A DNA stretch of 55,966 nt, from NCBI GenBank assembly GCA_903837495.1, contig CAILUT010000051.1, positions 1-55,966 of the forward strand, read 5' to 3'. Position 1 is the stretch's first letter. Each line of letters starts with the position of its first letter. The translations under genes were made by a program, and so were the position numbers. This document shows positions 42,418-51,886 of the stretch, piece after piece. The DNA comes from an uncultured Flavobacteriales bacterium. Its GTDB lineage: Bacteria; Bacteroidota; Bacteroidia; CAIKAF01. The notes below the pieces were generated by a model. It did no database searches, had not been told where the DNA came from, and saw only the letters and a program-made list of their open reading frames with translations.

Positions 42418-42638
42418 GGAATTATTTCGGTGCGAATGTACCCCAACCCTCTTTTTCTTGCCGAATGTTGAAAATACAGAGGCTTAGCTCCCCAAAAAAA
42501 CCAACACAGGCCCCATAACTTACCCAACTTAATTTCACCGCCTGGCCCATTGCAAGTTCAAAGCGAAACACTTTAAACCATTGAATAAGCTGTTTTTTCT
42601 CGGTTTCTATTTTATTTTGTTAATCCGTCGATTTTTGC

Positions 42639-42670
42639 TTTGGATTAATAAGGTCTTTTAATTACTTTCG
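42639..42670 (+). promoter_or_regulatory. gltA promoter
   Basis: TTTG (42639-42642), 20 bases, TACTTTCG (42663-42670). The ATG lies 52 bases further, giving a leader of about 45 bases that ends in an unusually purine-rich AGAGGAG directly against the start codon. Confidence 0.5.
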
Positions 42671-42722
42671 GGCAAACTTTAAACGCGACAAAAAAACGAA
42701 TCAAACGTTAAAATTAGAGGAG

Positions 42723-44009
42723 ATGTCAGAAACAGCGGAATTAAATTTTGGAGGTGCTTCATACGTGTTGCCGGTTGTTGAAGGAACGGAAAACGAAAAA
42801 GCCATTGACATTGCTAACTTACGGAACCAATCGGGTTTAATCACCCTTGATTCCGGGTACAAAAACACCGGTGCTACCACCAGTAGCATTACGTATTTGG
42901 ACGGTGAAGAAGGCATCTTACGGTATCGGGGTTATCCGATTGAACAACTCGCCGAAAAATCCAACTTTCTCGAAGTGGCCCATCTCCTTATTTATGGAGA
43001 ATTGCCCACCAAAGACACGCTGCATCAATTTTCTTCCAGCATCAACGAACACAGCATGCTGCATGAAAACATGCGGGGCTTTTTTAGTTCATTCCCACTC
43101 AATGCCCACCCTATGGGGGTAGCTGCTTCCGTTACCACTACCCTATCCACCTTTTATCCAGGTTCTTTAGATCCACACCGCAGCGAAGACAAGGTGAATT
43201 TAACCATTCTTCGTCTTTTAGCGAAGTTTCCCACCATTGCTGCTTGGGCCTATAAATCAAGCCTTGGCCGTCCCTTTATTTACCCCAGTGGAAAATTAGA
43301 TTACGTCGAAAACTTCCTAAACATGATGTTCGCGGGCCCAACCAACGATTACCACGTAGATCCAGTGGTAACCAATGCCCTCGACAAACTGTTGATCCTG
43401 CATGCAGACCACGAACAAAATTGTTCAACATCTACCGTTCGTCTGGCCGGCTCATCTCAATCCAATTTATATGGTTCCATCGCCGCAGGCATTGTAGCCC
43501 TTTGGGGTCCCCTTCACGGCGGGGCCAATCAGGCTGTTATTGAGATGCTCGATAAAATTCAAAACGAAGGCGGCAGCATCGACAAATGGATTAATCGAGC
43601 GAAAGACAAAAACGATACATTCCGTCTAATGGGATTTGGTCACCGGGTGTACAAAAACTTTGACCCCAGAGCAAAAATCATTAAAAAGGCTTGCGATGAT
43701 TTGCTCAATCGCTTAGGGGTAAAAGACCCTGTGCTCGAAATTGCCATGAAACTAGAAGAAATTGCCCTAAACGATGAATACTTCATCGAGCGTAAATTAT
43801 ACCCAAATGTCGATTTCTACAGTGGCATTATGTACCGAGCAATGGGCATTCCTCAAGATATGTTTACGGTCATGTTCGCCATGGGCCGCCTTCCAGGCTG
43901 GATTGCCCAATGGAAAGAAATGGTCGCCAACAAAGAACCCATCGGTCGGCCCCGTCAAATTTACACTGGAGCCCGCAAACGCGATTATGTGAACCTGGCC
44001 GAGCGTTAA
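42723..44009 (+). CDS. gltA: citrate synthase
   Basis: Joins acetyl-CoA and oxaloacetate to citrate, the entry of the TCA cycle. The 428 residues match the hexameric bacterial type, with the N-terminal beta-rich segment (LITLDSGYKNTGATTSSITYLDG). Catalytic residues: His in GPLHGGANQAV (~264), His in GFGHRVYKNFDPRA (~306) and Asp in NVDFYSGI (~362). It stands alone with its own promoter. Confidence 0.97.
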   Translation: MSETAELNFGGASYVLPVVEGTENEKAIDIANLRNQSGLITLDSGYKNTGATTSSITYLDGEEGILRYRGYPIEQLAEKSNFLEVAHLLIYGELPTKDTLHQFSSSINEHSMLHENMRGFFSSFPLNAHPMGVAASVTTTLSTFYPGSLDPHRSEDKVNLTILRLLAKFPTIAAWAYKSSLGRPFIYPSGKLDYVENFLNMMFAGPTNDYHVDPVVTNALDKLLILHADHEQNCSTSTVRLAGSSQSNLYGSIAAGIVALWGPLHGGANQAVIEMLDKIQNEGGSIDKWINRAKDKNDTFRLMGFGHRVYKNFDPRAKIIKKACDDLLNRLGVKDPVLEIAMKLEEIALNDEYFIERKLYPNVDFYSGIMYRAMGIPQDMFTVMFAMGRLPGWIAQWKEMVANKEPIGRPRQIYTGARKRDYVNLAER

Positions 44010-44196
44010 TCTGCTCCCCCTTTTCATTCCCAATGCCTCGGTTTTTTGGTTTTTGTATTTCGACTTGAGCTAAAAATTGGAGTTGTTTCTTGGTTTAATG
44101 CCTTGCACCTGCCTCAAAAAAGGTAAGTTGAGCAATTCCTGAGGAAGAAAACCATTCCTGAATTTACATTTCTCTGTCTTTGCGTATCTTTCGACC

Positions 44197-45678
44197 ATGA
44201 AAAAGATAATGGTGGCAAATCGGGGCGAAATTGCCCTAAGAATTATGAAAACCTGCAAAAAAATGGGGATTGAAACCGTTGCAGTGTATAGCGAAGCCGA
44301 TGCCCACGCAGCCCACGTTCAATTTGCCGACCAGTCCGTGTTGCTGGGGCCCGCTCCCAGCAGTCAATCTTATCTTAAAGGAGATTTAATCGTACAGAAA
44401 GCCCTTGAGCTTGGTGTAGATGGCATACATCCAGGATATGGATTTCTGTCAGAAAACGCTGAATTTGCCAGAACGGTTATTCAAGCTGGAATCGCTTTTA
44501 TTGGACCCAGTCCCGAGGCCATGGAAATTATGGGCTCCAAACTGGGAGCCAAAGCGGCTGTAAAACAATTTCAAGTGCCTCTGCTGCCTGGTACCGAAGA
44601 GGCTATTTCAGATGTCGAAGAAGCAAAAACCATTGCCCATTCTATTGGTTTTCCGGTTTTAATTAAAGCCTCGGCAGGCGGAGGTGGAAAGGGCATGCGC
44701 ATTGTGGAAGAAAGCAGCCAATTTGAAGAAGCTCTTTTACGTGCACGTTCTGAAGCCATGAATTCCTTTGGCGATGGTTCCGTATTTATTGAAAAATACA
44801 TTGGTACAGCAAAGCACATTGAAATTCAAGTGCTGGGCGACCAACAAGGAAACATCTTGTACCTGTTTGAACGGGAATGTTCTGTTCAGCGCCGCCACCA
44901 AAAAGTGGTGGAAGAAGCGCCCTCTTCCGTTTTATCGTCCGATACCCGTCAAAAAATGGGCGAAGCCGCAGTTCAGGTAGCAAAAGCCTGTGCCTATACT
45001 GGAGCCGGCACGGTTGAATTCATTTACAATCAAGGCGATTTTTATTTTCTTGAAATGAATACCCGCCTTCAGGTAGAACATCCGGTTACCGAAATGATAA
45101 CCGGCTTAGATTTGGTGGAATGGCAAATCCGGATTGCCCGAGGCGAGGCCCTCAACATTCAACAAAAAGACCTTAAAATAAATGGACATGCCATTGAAGT
45201 TCGCGTGTATGCCGAAGACCCGTTGAATCAATTTTTACCGGATGTGGGCAAACTAAGTCGATATAGAGAACCACAAGGGCAGGGCGTTCGTGTTGACAGC
45301 GGGGTGTATGAAAACATGGAAATCCCCATCCACTACGACCCCATGCTTTCTAAGTTAATCGTGCATGGAAACACCCGGCAAGAGGCAATTGAAAAAACAA
45401 GGAAAGCCATTGCTGAGTACGAAATTGAAGGAGCATGCACGACCCTCGACTTCTGCCGATTTGTGTTGAACCACCCCAGTTTTCTAGACGGCAGTTTTAC
45501 CACTCGGTTTGTAGAACAGCATTTTAAACCGAAAATGCTTCGTGCATCGGTTTCAGAAGACATTGAATCCATTGCAGTAGCCGTTGCTGCAGAATTGATG
45601 CACAGGCAAGCCCACCTAAATGGAGCCGAACTTCAGGAAAATACGCTGAGCTCTTGGCAGTTGCGTCAGGGGTTTTGA
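44197..45678 (+). CDS. accC: biotin carboxylase subunit of an acyl-CoA carboxylase
   Basis: Carboxylates biotin on a carrier protein with ATP and bicarbonate. MKKIMVANRGEIALRIMKT opens the domain, KASAGGGGKGMRIV is the ATP-grasp glycine loop, ERECSVQRRHQKVVEEAP and EMNTRLQVEHPVTE are catalytic. The 493 residues exceed the ~450 of AccC from fatty-acid synthesis by a tail that lacks a biotinyl MKM motif, so the carrier must be separate. That fits the propionyl/acetyl-CoA carboxylase type of Bacteroidota; no partner gene is adjacent and the symbol is by family. TATCTTTC lies just before the start. Its end overlaps the convergent cytochrome gene by 13 bases. Confidence 0.88.
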   Translation: MKKIMVANRGEIALRIMKTCKKMGIETVAVYSEADAHAAHVQFADQSVLLGPAPSSQSYLKGDLIVQKALELGVDGIHPGYGFLSENAEFARTVIQAGIAFIGPSPEAMEIMGSKLGAKAAVKQFQVPLLPGTEEAISDVEEAKTIAHSIGFPVLIKASAGGGGKGMRIVEESSQFEEALLRARSEAMNSFGDGSVFIEKYIGTAKHIEIQVLGDQQGNILYLFERECSVQRRHQKVVEEAPSSVLSSDTRQKMGEAAVQVAKACAYTGAGTVEFIYNQGDFYFLEMNTRLQVEHPVTEMITGLDLVEWQIRIARGEALNIQQKDLKINGHAIEVRVYAEDPLNQFLPDVGKLSRYREPQGQGVRVDSGVYENMEIPIHYDPMLSKLIVHGNTRQEAIEKTRKAIAEYEIEGACTTLDFCRFVLNHPSFLDGSFTTRFVEQHFKPKMLRASVSEDIESIAVAVAAELMHRQAHLNGAELQENTLSSWQLRQGF

Positions 45679-46118
45679 ACCGTTAATCGCTGTATTTTAG
45701 GAATGGGGCCTTGGCAATAACTTTGGTGGCAATTCAAACAAGAGGTCCGAAGCCGCTCGTACGCTTGCAACTGCCCCTTGCCTTTACTTTGGCAAACCTG
45801 ATCTAAATCACTAAGCCATTGTTCTGCGTAGGCATTAAAGTGATTCCGGTCTTTTATCATGCCTTCCGTCTCGGTGGCTTCGGTTAGGCGTTTAAACTCC
45901 TCAGGACAGCCCGGAATGCCCTTACCCTGCTCCAAACTGTCCTTCGCCTGTTCCATGTAAACGGTCATCGCCCGCATCAACAAGGCCAATTCGCTGTCGC
46001 CGTTTGGATTGGAAATGGCTTCCGCGGCGGGCTGCAAATCCGTTATTTGGGATTCTGTGGCGGGATTACAAGCCAAAGCAATCAAACAAATTGCCGAAAA
46101 GAACCAGGTGTTTCCCAT
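45666..46118 (-). CDS. lipoprotein with a single c-type haem motif
   Basis: A 150-residue exported protein. MGNTWFFSAICLIALAC is a lipoprotein signal with the anchor Cys near residue 17. Near residue 126 is TSCLNCHQSYC, containing the CxxCH haem attachment site. The middle is helical (LALLMRAMTVYMEQAKDSLEQG), reminiscent of cytochrome c prime-like four-helix proteins in which CxxCH lies near the C-terminus. Probably an electron-transfer or gas-binding protein facing the periplasm. ATG at 46116-46118 is preferred over the adjacent TTG. It follows the esterase gene by eight bases. Confidence 0.7.
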   Translation of the reverse strand: MGNTWFFSAICLIALACNPATESQITDLQPAAEAISNPNGDSELALLMRAMTVYMEQAKDSLEQGKGIPGCPEEFKRLTEATETEGMIKDRNHFNAYAEQWLSDLDQVCQSKGKGQLQAYERLRTSCLNCHQSYCQGPIPKIQRLTVQNP

Positions 46119-46126
46119 CAATACCT

Positions 46127-47362
46127 TTATTGCCGTACGGCAATTTTATGCACTTCCACTTTGCCTTTGGGCTTTGTCCATATCAATGAATAAATTCCGG
46201 GAGCCAGTTCTGGAAGCTCCTTAAGTTGAGTATCTGAGCTCAACTCCCTGAACAGCACTTCCCTGCCCGATTCATCCAATAGACGAACCGTTCCGGTCCA
46301 CAAGGAATTAAAATGCAAGCTGGAATTGGCTGTGCTGGAAATGGGGTTTGGATACACTACCGATGCGGGTTCTGAATGTGCTGCTAAGCTTAACTGATCG
46401 TTGCAAACCAAATCCCATAAAAAGTCACGCACAAACCAAAAGGTAGAATCCATATAGGCCGAATTGGAATTTTGTGGGCTGTGTCCTGCTCCTAGCCACA
46501 AGTAAAAATCGTTTCGAACTCCAATGTTTTGTGCCCGTTGATGTAAGGTCAAAGAACCATCTACCTCCATTACTGGAATTCCGGGGTTGGCAATGGCGGT
46601 ATTGTGGGGTACGGTACCGTCTTGATCGCCGTGCAAAGAAACAAAGGGCTGGTTTCCGGGTTCAAGCCAAACAGAATCTGCCAAAGCACCGCAAATATTT
46701 ACAACGGCCTGAACTCCAGAAGGAAAACCGGGATTGCCTGAATTCCCTTCCAAATCGCCCAAATTAGGACTTACACCTGGGGGAACTTCAGAGGTCTTAT
46801 CCAAATACGCATTGTGAAGACTCAAAATAGCCCCGGCCGAATTGCCACCCACCACCACTCGGTTGGGGTCTATGCCATACGGATTTCCCATTTGAGCGAC
46901 CGATTTGCGCAAATACCGAATGGCTGCCTTTTGGTCTTGAACTGCTCGGTACACCGCCTCAATAAAAGTCAAGGCTACGTTTGGACTCAAAAAAATGGTG
47001 AGTGGATTCTCGAGCCGATAGTTCATGGAAACGGTTACATAGCCTAATTTGGCAAAGCGTCCGCAGAGCTCAACAATGGAATTGTCGGCTGTTTTTGAGC
47101 CGCCAATAAAACTACCCCCGTGAGCGAGGATCAAAACAGGGCGCTGAGTCCGATTGTCGGCATCGGGCAAATAGATGTCCATCAACAAATCAATGTTGAC
47201 CCCCTCGCTGTTTATTGCTTGTCCATATTGGATATTGGATTGAACCGTAAAGCTAGAAAACTGCTCAGTTAGGTACATCCCATTATCGCATTCGGCAATT
47301 TGAGCCGAAAGAAAAGCAGGATAGAAAAGGGCAATTAAGAAAAGGTGTCGTATATATTTCAT
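46127..47362 (-). CDS. secreted carboxylesterase-like alpha/beta hydrolase with T9SS sorting domain
   Basis: A 411-residue exported hydrolase. Signal peptide MKYIRHLFLIALFYPAFLSAQ; alpha/beta-hydrolase fold with oxyanion AHGGSFIGG, nucleophile elbow VGGNSAGAIL (~170), Asp in HGDQDGTVP and His in WLGAGHSPQN. The last ~75 residues (VVYPNPISSTANSSLHF, TVRLLDESGREVLF) are a type A sorting domain, so the enzyme is displayed on or released from the cell surface by the type IX system. The substrate could be esters of carbohydrates or lipids; not resolvable here. Confidence 0.85.
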   Translation of the reverse strand: MKYIRHLFLIALFYPAFLSAQIAECDNGMYLTEQFSSFTVQSNIQYGQAINSEGVNIDLLMDIYLPDADNRTQRPVLILAHGGSFIGGSKTADNSIVELCGRFAKLGYVTVSMNYRLENPLTIFLSPNVALTFIEAVYRAVQDQKAAIRYLRKSVAQMGNPYGIDPNRVVVGGNSAGAILSLHNAYLDKTSEVPPGVSPNLGDLEGNSGNPGFPSGVQAVVNICGALADSVWLEPGNQPFVSLHGDQDGTVPHNTAIANPGIPVMEVDGSLTLHQRAQNIGVRNDFYLWLGAGHSPQNSNSAYMDSTFWFVRDFLWDLVCNDQLSLAAHSEPASVVYPNPISSTANSSLHFNSLWTGTVRLLDESGREVLFRELSSDTQLKELPELAPGIYSLIWTKPKGKVEVHKIAVRQ

Positions 47363-47390
47363 TCATTAAATTTATGTTAAAGTAACAAAA

Positions 47391-48968
47391 CTATTTCATA
47401 ACCTTGAAAGAGGCCTTAATATAGGGGTCGTTTCGATTGGCAACTTGATAGTATCCGACCATGCCCCAGATATTTCGGGCCATCAATTCTTGGATACGCC
47501 CCAGAACCAACGTTTGTGATTTGGGGTAGGAATTCCAAGCTTGCCGTTGGCTAGGCGAAAGCTGTTTCAACCATTCGGCTTGAAACATACCCCGCCAAGC
47601 AGCCTCATTGGCAATCCAAACTAAGGCCGTCGGGTACTTTTTAATCCATTGAGATCGGAATGCCTGAGTCAAGTTAAAAATGATTTCCTGAACATTACCA
47701 GTTGCGTACAATTCCAAAAACAGGGGCGAATTTACGGCATCGTCCTGCACCAGAATATCAGGCAAAATACCTCCACCGCCATACACAATGCGTCTTGCAT
47801 CGGTAAAATACGGGGTGGTATCTGCTTTGAATTCTTCCGGTGGGGTTTCAGCATAATAGGCTTCGGTGCCTTGGTCGTAAGGGCGTTGGATGCACCGACC
47901 AGAGGGAGTAAAGTACCGAGCCACCGTAAGCGTTAAAGCGGCACCGTTTGCCAAGGGCATGGGTTCTTGAACCAATCCTTTTCCAAAGGTACGCTCTCCA
48001 ACAATCCAGCCGCGGTCGTGGTCTTGAACGGCACCCGCTACAATTTCTGATGCACTGGCACTGTATCGGTCAACCAAAATACACAAAGGCTTGCGTTCAA
48101 AATTCCCATCCTCGGTTGAAAGATACTCTTCCCTATTGCGTTTAAGTCCTTGGGTATAAACAATCAGCTGTTCATCGGCCAAGAATTCATCTGAGATTTC
48201 AATGGCAGCGCTGAGCAAGCCGCCTGGGTTGCCACGCAAATCTAAAATCAACCGAGACATTCCCAATTGGTCGAGTGCCAAAATAGCCTCGTTTACTTCT
48301 TTGGAAGAGGTTTCCGAAAACCGAGACAGCTTGATAAATCCGGTTTTAGCATCCAGCATATAGGCTGCATCTATTGTATTTAGTGGGATTTTATCGCGTT
48401 TTATGGTAAAAAAGAGGCGTTTTGAAGTTCCAGGGCGTTGTATCCCCACCTTTACGGCAGTTCCCGCTTTTCCACGCAGGTTTTTAACCACGTCTTGGCT
48501 GCTAATTCCATTTCCGGCTATGTTTTTCCCGTCCACGTCCACGATCCGATCGCCCGCCAAAATTCCAACCTTTTCAGAAGGGCCGCCCGGCAGGGCTGCA
48601 TCTACCATCACGGTATCGCGAACGATTTCAAACTGAACGCCAATCCCTTCAAATTCGCCCGCCATTTCTTCTTCCAAGGCCAAATTGTCAACCGGCGGCA
48701 AATAGGCTGAATGGGGGTCCAAATCTGTTAAGAACGACTGATATGCTTTTGATTTAAGGTCTTCAATATCTACGCTATCCACATAATTCTCCTCAATCAA
48801 TTGAAGTAGATATTCCATTTCGCTGTACCCGGATTGGATTGACGGACCGGAACGACCTATCCATTTTGGATGGGAAAACAGGACGCCGAGCAGAATTCCT
48901 AGAACCAGGAAAACCGAAAGCAAAATTGGCAACAAAAATTTACTCGATGGTGCGCGCTCTGAATTCAT
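47391..48968 (-). CDS. S41 family peptidase (C-terminal processing protease)
   Basis: A 525-residue membrane-anchored serine protease. One N-terminal helix (LLPILLSVFLVLGILLGVLF), the region LTDLDPHSAYLPPVDN, a PDZ domain (ALPGGPSEKVGILAGDRIVDV), and the protease core with Ser in SASASEIVAGAVQDHDRG (~306) and Lys in ERTFGKGLVQ (~328). It shares layout and many motifs with the S41 protease at 24825-26408, including the long C-terminal extension; this one is anchored rather than cleaved. ATG at 48966-48968 is five bases from a perfect -7 box. Confidence 0.92.
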   Translation of the reverse strand: MNSERAPSSKFLLPILLSVFLVLGILLGVLFSHPKWIGRSGPSIQSGYSEMEYLLQLIEENYVDSVDIEDLKSKAYQSFLTDLDPHSAYLPPVDNLALEEEMAGEFEGIGVQFEIVRDTVMVDAALPGGPSEKVGILAGDRIVDVDGKNIAGNGISSQDVVKNLRGKAGTAVKVGIQRPGTSKRLFFTIKRDKIPLNTIDAAYMLDAKTGFIKLSRFSETSSKEVNEAILALDQLGMSRLILDLRGNPGGLLSAAIEISDEFLADEQLIVYTQGLKRNREEYLSTEDGNFERKPLCILVDRYSASASEIVAGAVQDHDRGWIVGERTFGKGLVQEPMPLANGAALTLTVARYFTPSGRCIQRPYDQGTEAYYAETPPEEFKADTTPYFTDARRIVYGGGGILPDILVQDDAVNSPLFLELYATGNVQEIIFNLTQAFRSQWIKKYPTALVWIANEAAWRGMFQAEWLKQLSPSQRQAWNSYPKSQTLVLGRIQELMARNIWGMVGYYQVANRNDPYIKASFKVMK

Positions 48969-48973
48969 ACCCC

Positions 48974-48981
48974 CAAATATA
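48974..48981 (-). promoter_or_regulatory. -7 box next to the second S41 protease start
   Basis: TATATTTG on the minus strand, a perfect -7 match ending five bases before the ATG at 48968. It lies in the 30-base gap after the glycosyltransferase gene. A message starting here would be leaderless or nearly so. Confidence 0.4.
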
Positions 48982-48998
48982 CAACAAAGCAGGGCTGT

Positions 48999-50048
48999 TT
49001 AACGAGCCTGCCGCAACCAATCGTTCAGGACTTCATCCAATAAAGAGCCATCGCTTCCGCTGGCCTTTAAAGGTGGACTCATTTGTTCCCAATCAACAAA
49101 CCCAGATGTTCGGTAATCAAACCAACCGAACCGCCCATGCAAATCGCGGGCCAGTCCTTCTTGTTCTGGTTGGCCGGGTGTTGGATCTAAAAGTGCTGGC
49201 TTTCCGTGCAGGCGCAAATCCATTAAGGTGCTGAATCCAGCCCGGCAAAAAACCCAGGTTGAGGCCGACAAGAAGGGAGCCAGTTGGGCAGGAGTGGCCA
49301 AATCAATGACTTCCCAGTTAGCTGGGAATTCAATTTCTGCCGGAGAAGAGGTTCCTCGAACAACTCTGAAAGCTCCATATCTTTTTTCCAATTTGGATGC
49401 CATTTCATTTTCCCAAGAGGTTCGAAGGGGTTCTGGGCCCGAAATCACCCACAGGGGAAGCGGGGCTAAGGTAGATGGTGTTTCCAATACAGGCAATGCC
49501 GACAAATATCCCAGATATCTTTTGGATAAGCGGGTACGCGACAATTTACCCGACAGCTTCTCCTGGGGGTGGTCTGGCAACCACAATTCCTTAAAGCGCG
49601 ACAAGTACCAATCGTGCAATGCATTTGCCGGCCACATCCAAAATGGAATGGGCAGGGTTAATTGATGCGCAATTAAGGCCGAGGGGATGTTTTTCGCATG
49701 AAAGGCAGGTCGATGGTCTGAAACAATCAAGTCGGGTGTTCCATGGGTTCGAATATACGCTTTCATCCATTTTTGGTCGGCTTGCAGCCATTTTTGCAAA
49801 TTTAAAGCCTGTTTTACAATGGCCAGACTAAAACTACCCCCTGGATTTTGATAGGTAATACCGGGGTCGGGCAAATCATGAAACGTCAAATCAGGAAACC
49901 GACGCTTTAACCACTCCAAACCCAGGCCTGAACACCCCACCTCAACCTGGCAGCCTTTGTTTAATAGCGATTCAATGACAACAGAAGACCGGGTGGCGTG
50001 CCCCAAGCCCCAATTTAAAATGCCGTACAATACCTTTGGTTTATTCAT
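48999..50048 (-). CDS. MurG-like glycosyltransferase family protein
   Basis: A 349-residue GT-B-type protein related to the glycosyltransferase-28/UDP-GlcNAc family. N-terminal loop LNWGLGHATRSSVVIESL, middle DLIVSDHRPAFH, and C-terminal donor-site region STWVFCRAGFSTLMDLRLHGKPALL followed by PGQPEQEGLA. Proteins of this type transfer sugars to lipids or to surface polymers. ATG at 50046-50048 overlaps the stop of the transporter gene (ATGA), so they are probably coupled. The acceptor is unknown. Confidence 0.8.
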   Translation of the reverse strand: MNKPKVLYGILNWGLGHATRSSVVIESLLNKGCQVEVGCSGLGLEWLKRRFPDLTFHDLPDPGITYQNPGGSFSLAIVKQALNLQKWLQADQKWMKAYIRTHGTPDLIVSDHRPAFHAKNIPSALIAHQLTLPIPFWMWPANALHDWYLSRFKELWLPDHPQEKLSGKLSRTRLSKRYLGYLSALPVLETPSTLAPLPLWVISGPEPLRTSWENEMASKLEKRYGAFRVVRGTSSPAEIEFPANWEVIDLATPAQLAPFLSASTWVFCRAGFSTLMDLRLHGKPALLDPTPGQPEQEGLARDLHGRFGWFDYRTSGFVDWEQMSPPLKASGSDGSLLDEVLNDWLRQAR

Positions 50049-51250
50049 ACATTGGGATTTGAAAGATCGCCTGCAGCAGATTTGTTCCATTCTTTAGAAA
50101 GGGCGGCCCAGGATTGGCGTATAAAAACCCGAAGAACTGTATAGCCAGGGACGGCAAAAATCAATCCGTAAAGTCCCGCCAGACTAGCTCCAATAAAGGT
50201 GATGAGAAAGATCTCAAGGGGGTGAATGTGAAGCCTTGATGAAAAAATCAAAGGCTGTAAAACGTACCCATCTATTTGCTGAATCAAAAAGAAAACCAAT
50301 GCCATACGCAACATCAAGGGCCACAACTCTTGATAAAAGGGGGCATCTAAATGGGCCGAAACCCCCAAAAGCAAACCCATTAAACTGCCTAAAATCGGAC
50401 CTAAATACGGAATAATGTTGAACAGAGATGCAACCATAGCAATGCTAATGGCCAAGGTTGGAGACAATCCAATAAGCCAAAGTCCCAGCCCTTCTAACAA
50501 GAAAACGAGCAACCATTGGAGCAAGAGCCCATTGAAATACTGAGTGAGCAAGCGGCGGCTTTCCAGCCAACTGCCAATTAAAACCTGGCGTGCGGCCGCG
50601 GGCAACATTTTTTCAACGGCGGGCCGAATTAAATCCTTGTCTTTCAGTAAAAAAAACGCGATAAAAAAACCTGACACAAAAGCTAAAAGAACGCCAGCAA
50701 GGGTAGAAACCAAGGTTCCCAATACATTCCCCAACCAAAAAACATCCACCCAATTCAGGATTTTACGCCGCAGTTGTAGGGCAATATCTGGGTTGCTTAT
50801 GGGTTTACCGGGACTGTAATGAAGAACAGAATCTACAGTTGCTCCGCCTAGGCCGTAGTCAGACAACCAACGGACGGATAAACCTATAGGCTCGTCTAAA
50901 GCCTCAACCACCTGTTCTGCATTTATTTTTTGCCAATTGCTTAATTGGTATCCAATAAGGGGCAATAAAAACAACCAGAACAAGACAAAAAACAGCATTA
51001 GGGCGGTCAAAGAAACCACAGAAGCCAAGGAATTTGGAATGGCTTTACCGCGAAATCGAAGCGCTTTTAACCGGGTAAAAATAGGGTGGGCCATTAGGGC
51101 TAAAACGATTCCCAGAATAAGATAAGAGCTAACGGCCGGAAAATACAAGGCAAATCCAAGCACCGCGGCCAAAAAAACAAATACAGGAACCCAGCTTGAG
51201 GGGCGTTGTATCCACCTTATTATTAAATCGGAATTGGGTTTACTTTCCAT
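50045..51250 (-). CDS. AI-2E family transporter (PerM-like)
   Basis: A 401-residue inner-membrane protein with about eight helices and the AI-2E/PerM signature in the second half (SIAMVASLFNIIPYLGPILGS, then VLQPLIFSSRLHIHPLEIFL). The family includes the AI-2 exporter TqsA and also sodium-proton antiporters, so the transported molecule is open. It starts 11 bases before the end of the upstream esterase gene and overlaps the glycosyltransferase start, so four minus-strand genes are tightly packed. Confidence 0.88.
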   Translation of the reverse strand: MESKPNSDLIIRWIQRPSSWVPVFVFLAAVLGFALYFPAVSSYLILGIVLALMAHPIFTRLKALRFRGKAIPNSLASVVSLTALMLFFVLFWLFLLPLIGYQLSNWQKINAEQVVEALDEPIGLSVRWLSDYGLGGATVDSVLHYSPGKPISNPDIALQLRRKILNWVDVFWLGNVLGTLVSTLAGVLLAFVSGFFIAFFLLKDKDLIRPAVEKMLPAAARQVLIGSWLESRRLLTQYFNGLLLQWLLVFLLEGLGLWLIGLSPTLAISIAMVASLFNIIPYLGPILGSLMGLLLGVSAHLDAPFYQELWPLMLRMALVFFLIQQIDGYVLQPLIFSSRLHIHPLEIFLITFIGASLAGLYGLIFAVPGYTVLRVFIRQSWAALSKEWNKSAAGDLSNPNV

Positions 51251-51872
51251 TTTTCTCTATGGTTAAAACCACTTCCCGAAGTACCTGAGGCTGCACTTCA
51301 TGCCCTCCATCAAACGGCCATAAATGGGGTTTTAAAAAAGGCTGGGGTTCCGCAATATGGGCGGCCAAGTATGGGTCGGAAGTGCCGTAAACCAAGTAAA
51401 CCCTATTTGAGTCCATAAGGCCGGAGGCAGGCAAGGCTAAATCGGGCGGAAAAACAGCAGCCCAAAGCACCAGCCCAGCAATGGGGTTTGGATGCTGACT
51501 CCGAAAAAAACGAGCTGCAGTGGCAGCTCCCTGTGAAAATCCCAGCAGAAACACTGCGGCATTTGGGGCATAAAGAGCGACATGATCAAGCAGCTGACCT
51601 AAGTAAAGCAGGTAGTCCTGAATTTCATGGTCCCTATTGTGCTTTGTCATCCAGGAAGCCCCCACCGTTCCTGCAACGCCTTTCAAGTAAAATTTACTGA
51701 GGCCTTCGGGGGCGAAGATGCAGCGTTTGCTGTCTTCCAATTCAGAAAAATGCGTCAAAAAATCTGCTGCCGTTTGTCCGTATCCATGCAATACAATCCA
51801 AACAGATTGAGTTGATTCACTTAGATCGCCCAAAAATTCAACTTGGGCGGTTCGAGCCACAGAGATCCACAT
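51240..51872 (-). CDS. phospholipase/carboxylesterase family alpha/beta hydrolase
   Basis: A 210-residue cytosolic hydrolase. Nucleophile motif LLGFSQGAATAAR (~107), Asp in VYGTSDPYLAAH, and His in FDGGHEVQPQVL near the C-terminus complete the triad; VLHGYGQTAADFL forms the oxyanion region. This group hydrolyses short acyl esters and some act on lysophospholipids. The start is ATG at 51870-51872, as a GTG three codons earlier sits only five bases from the -7 box. Overlaps the AI-2E gene start by 11 bases. Confidence 0.85.
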   Translation of the reverse strand: MWISVARTAQVEFLGDLSESTQSVWIVLHGYGQTAADFLTHFSELEDSKRCIFAPEGLSKFYLKGVAGTVGASWMTKHNRDHEIQDYLLYLGQLLDHVALYAPNAAVFLLGFSQGAATAARFFRSQHPNPIAGLVLWAAVFPPDLALPASGLMDSNRVYLVYGTSDPYLAAHIAEPQPFLKPHLWPFDGGHEVQPQVLREVVLTIEKNGK

Positions 51873-51886
51873 TTTCTTCACCAGGA

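Larger units (their letters stand above)
42387..42722. other. divergent intergenic region between rpsO and gltA
   Basis: A gap of 336 bases without a convincing gene. It holds the rpsO -7 box at 42410-42417, an AT-rich middle, and the gltA promoter at 42639-42670. The reading frame that extends rpsO upstream has no similarity that I recognise. Confidence 0.6.

Noticed and set aside
42387-42527. 47-residue upstream extension of rpsO
   Set aside because: uS15 is normally 89 residues from the inner ATG, and the extension covers the TATCTTCG promoter box.
44130-44165. Short direct repeat ATTCCTGA before the biotin carboxylase gene
   Set aside because: Only two eight-base copies about 24 bases apart; too short to distinguish from chance.
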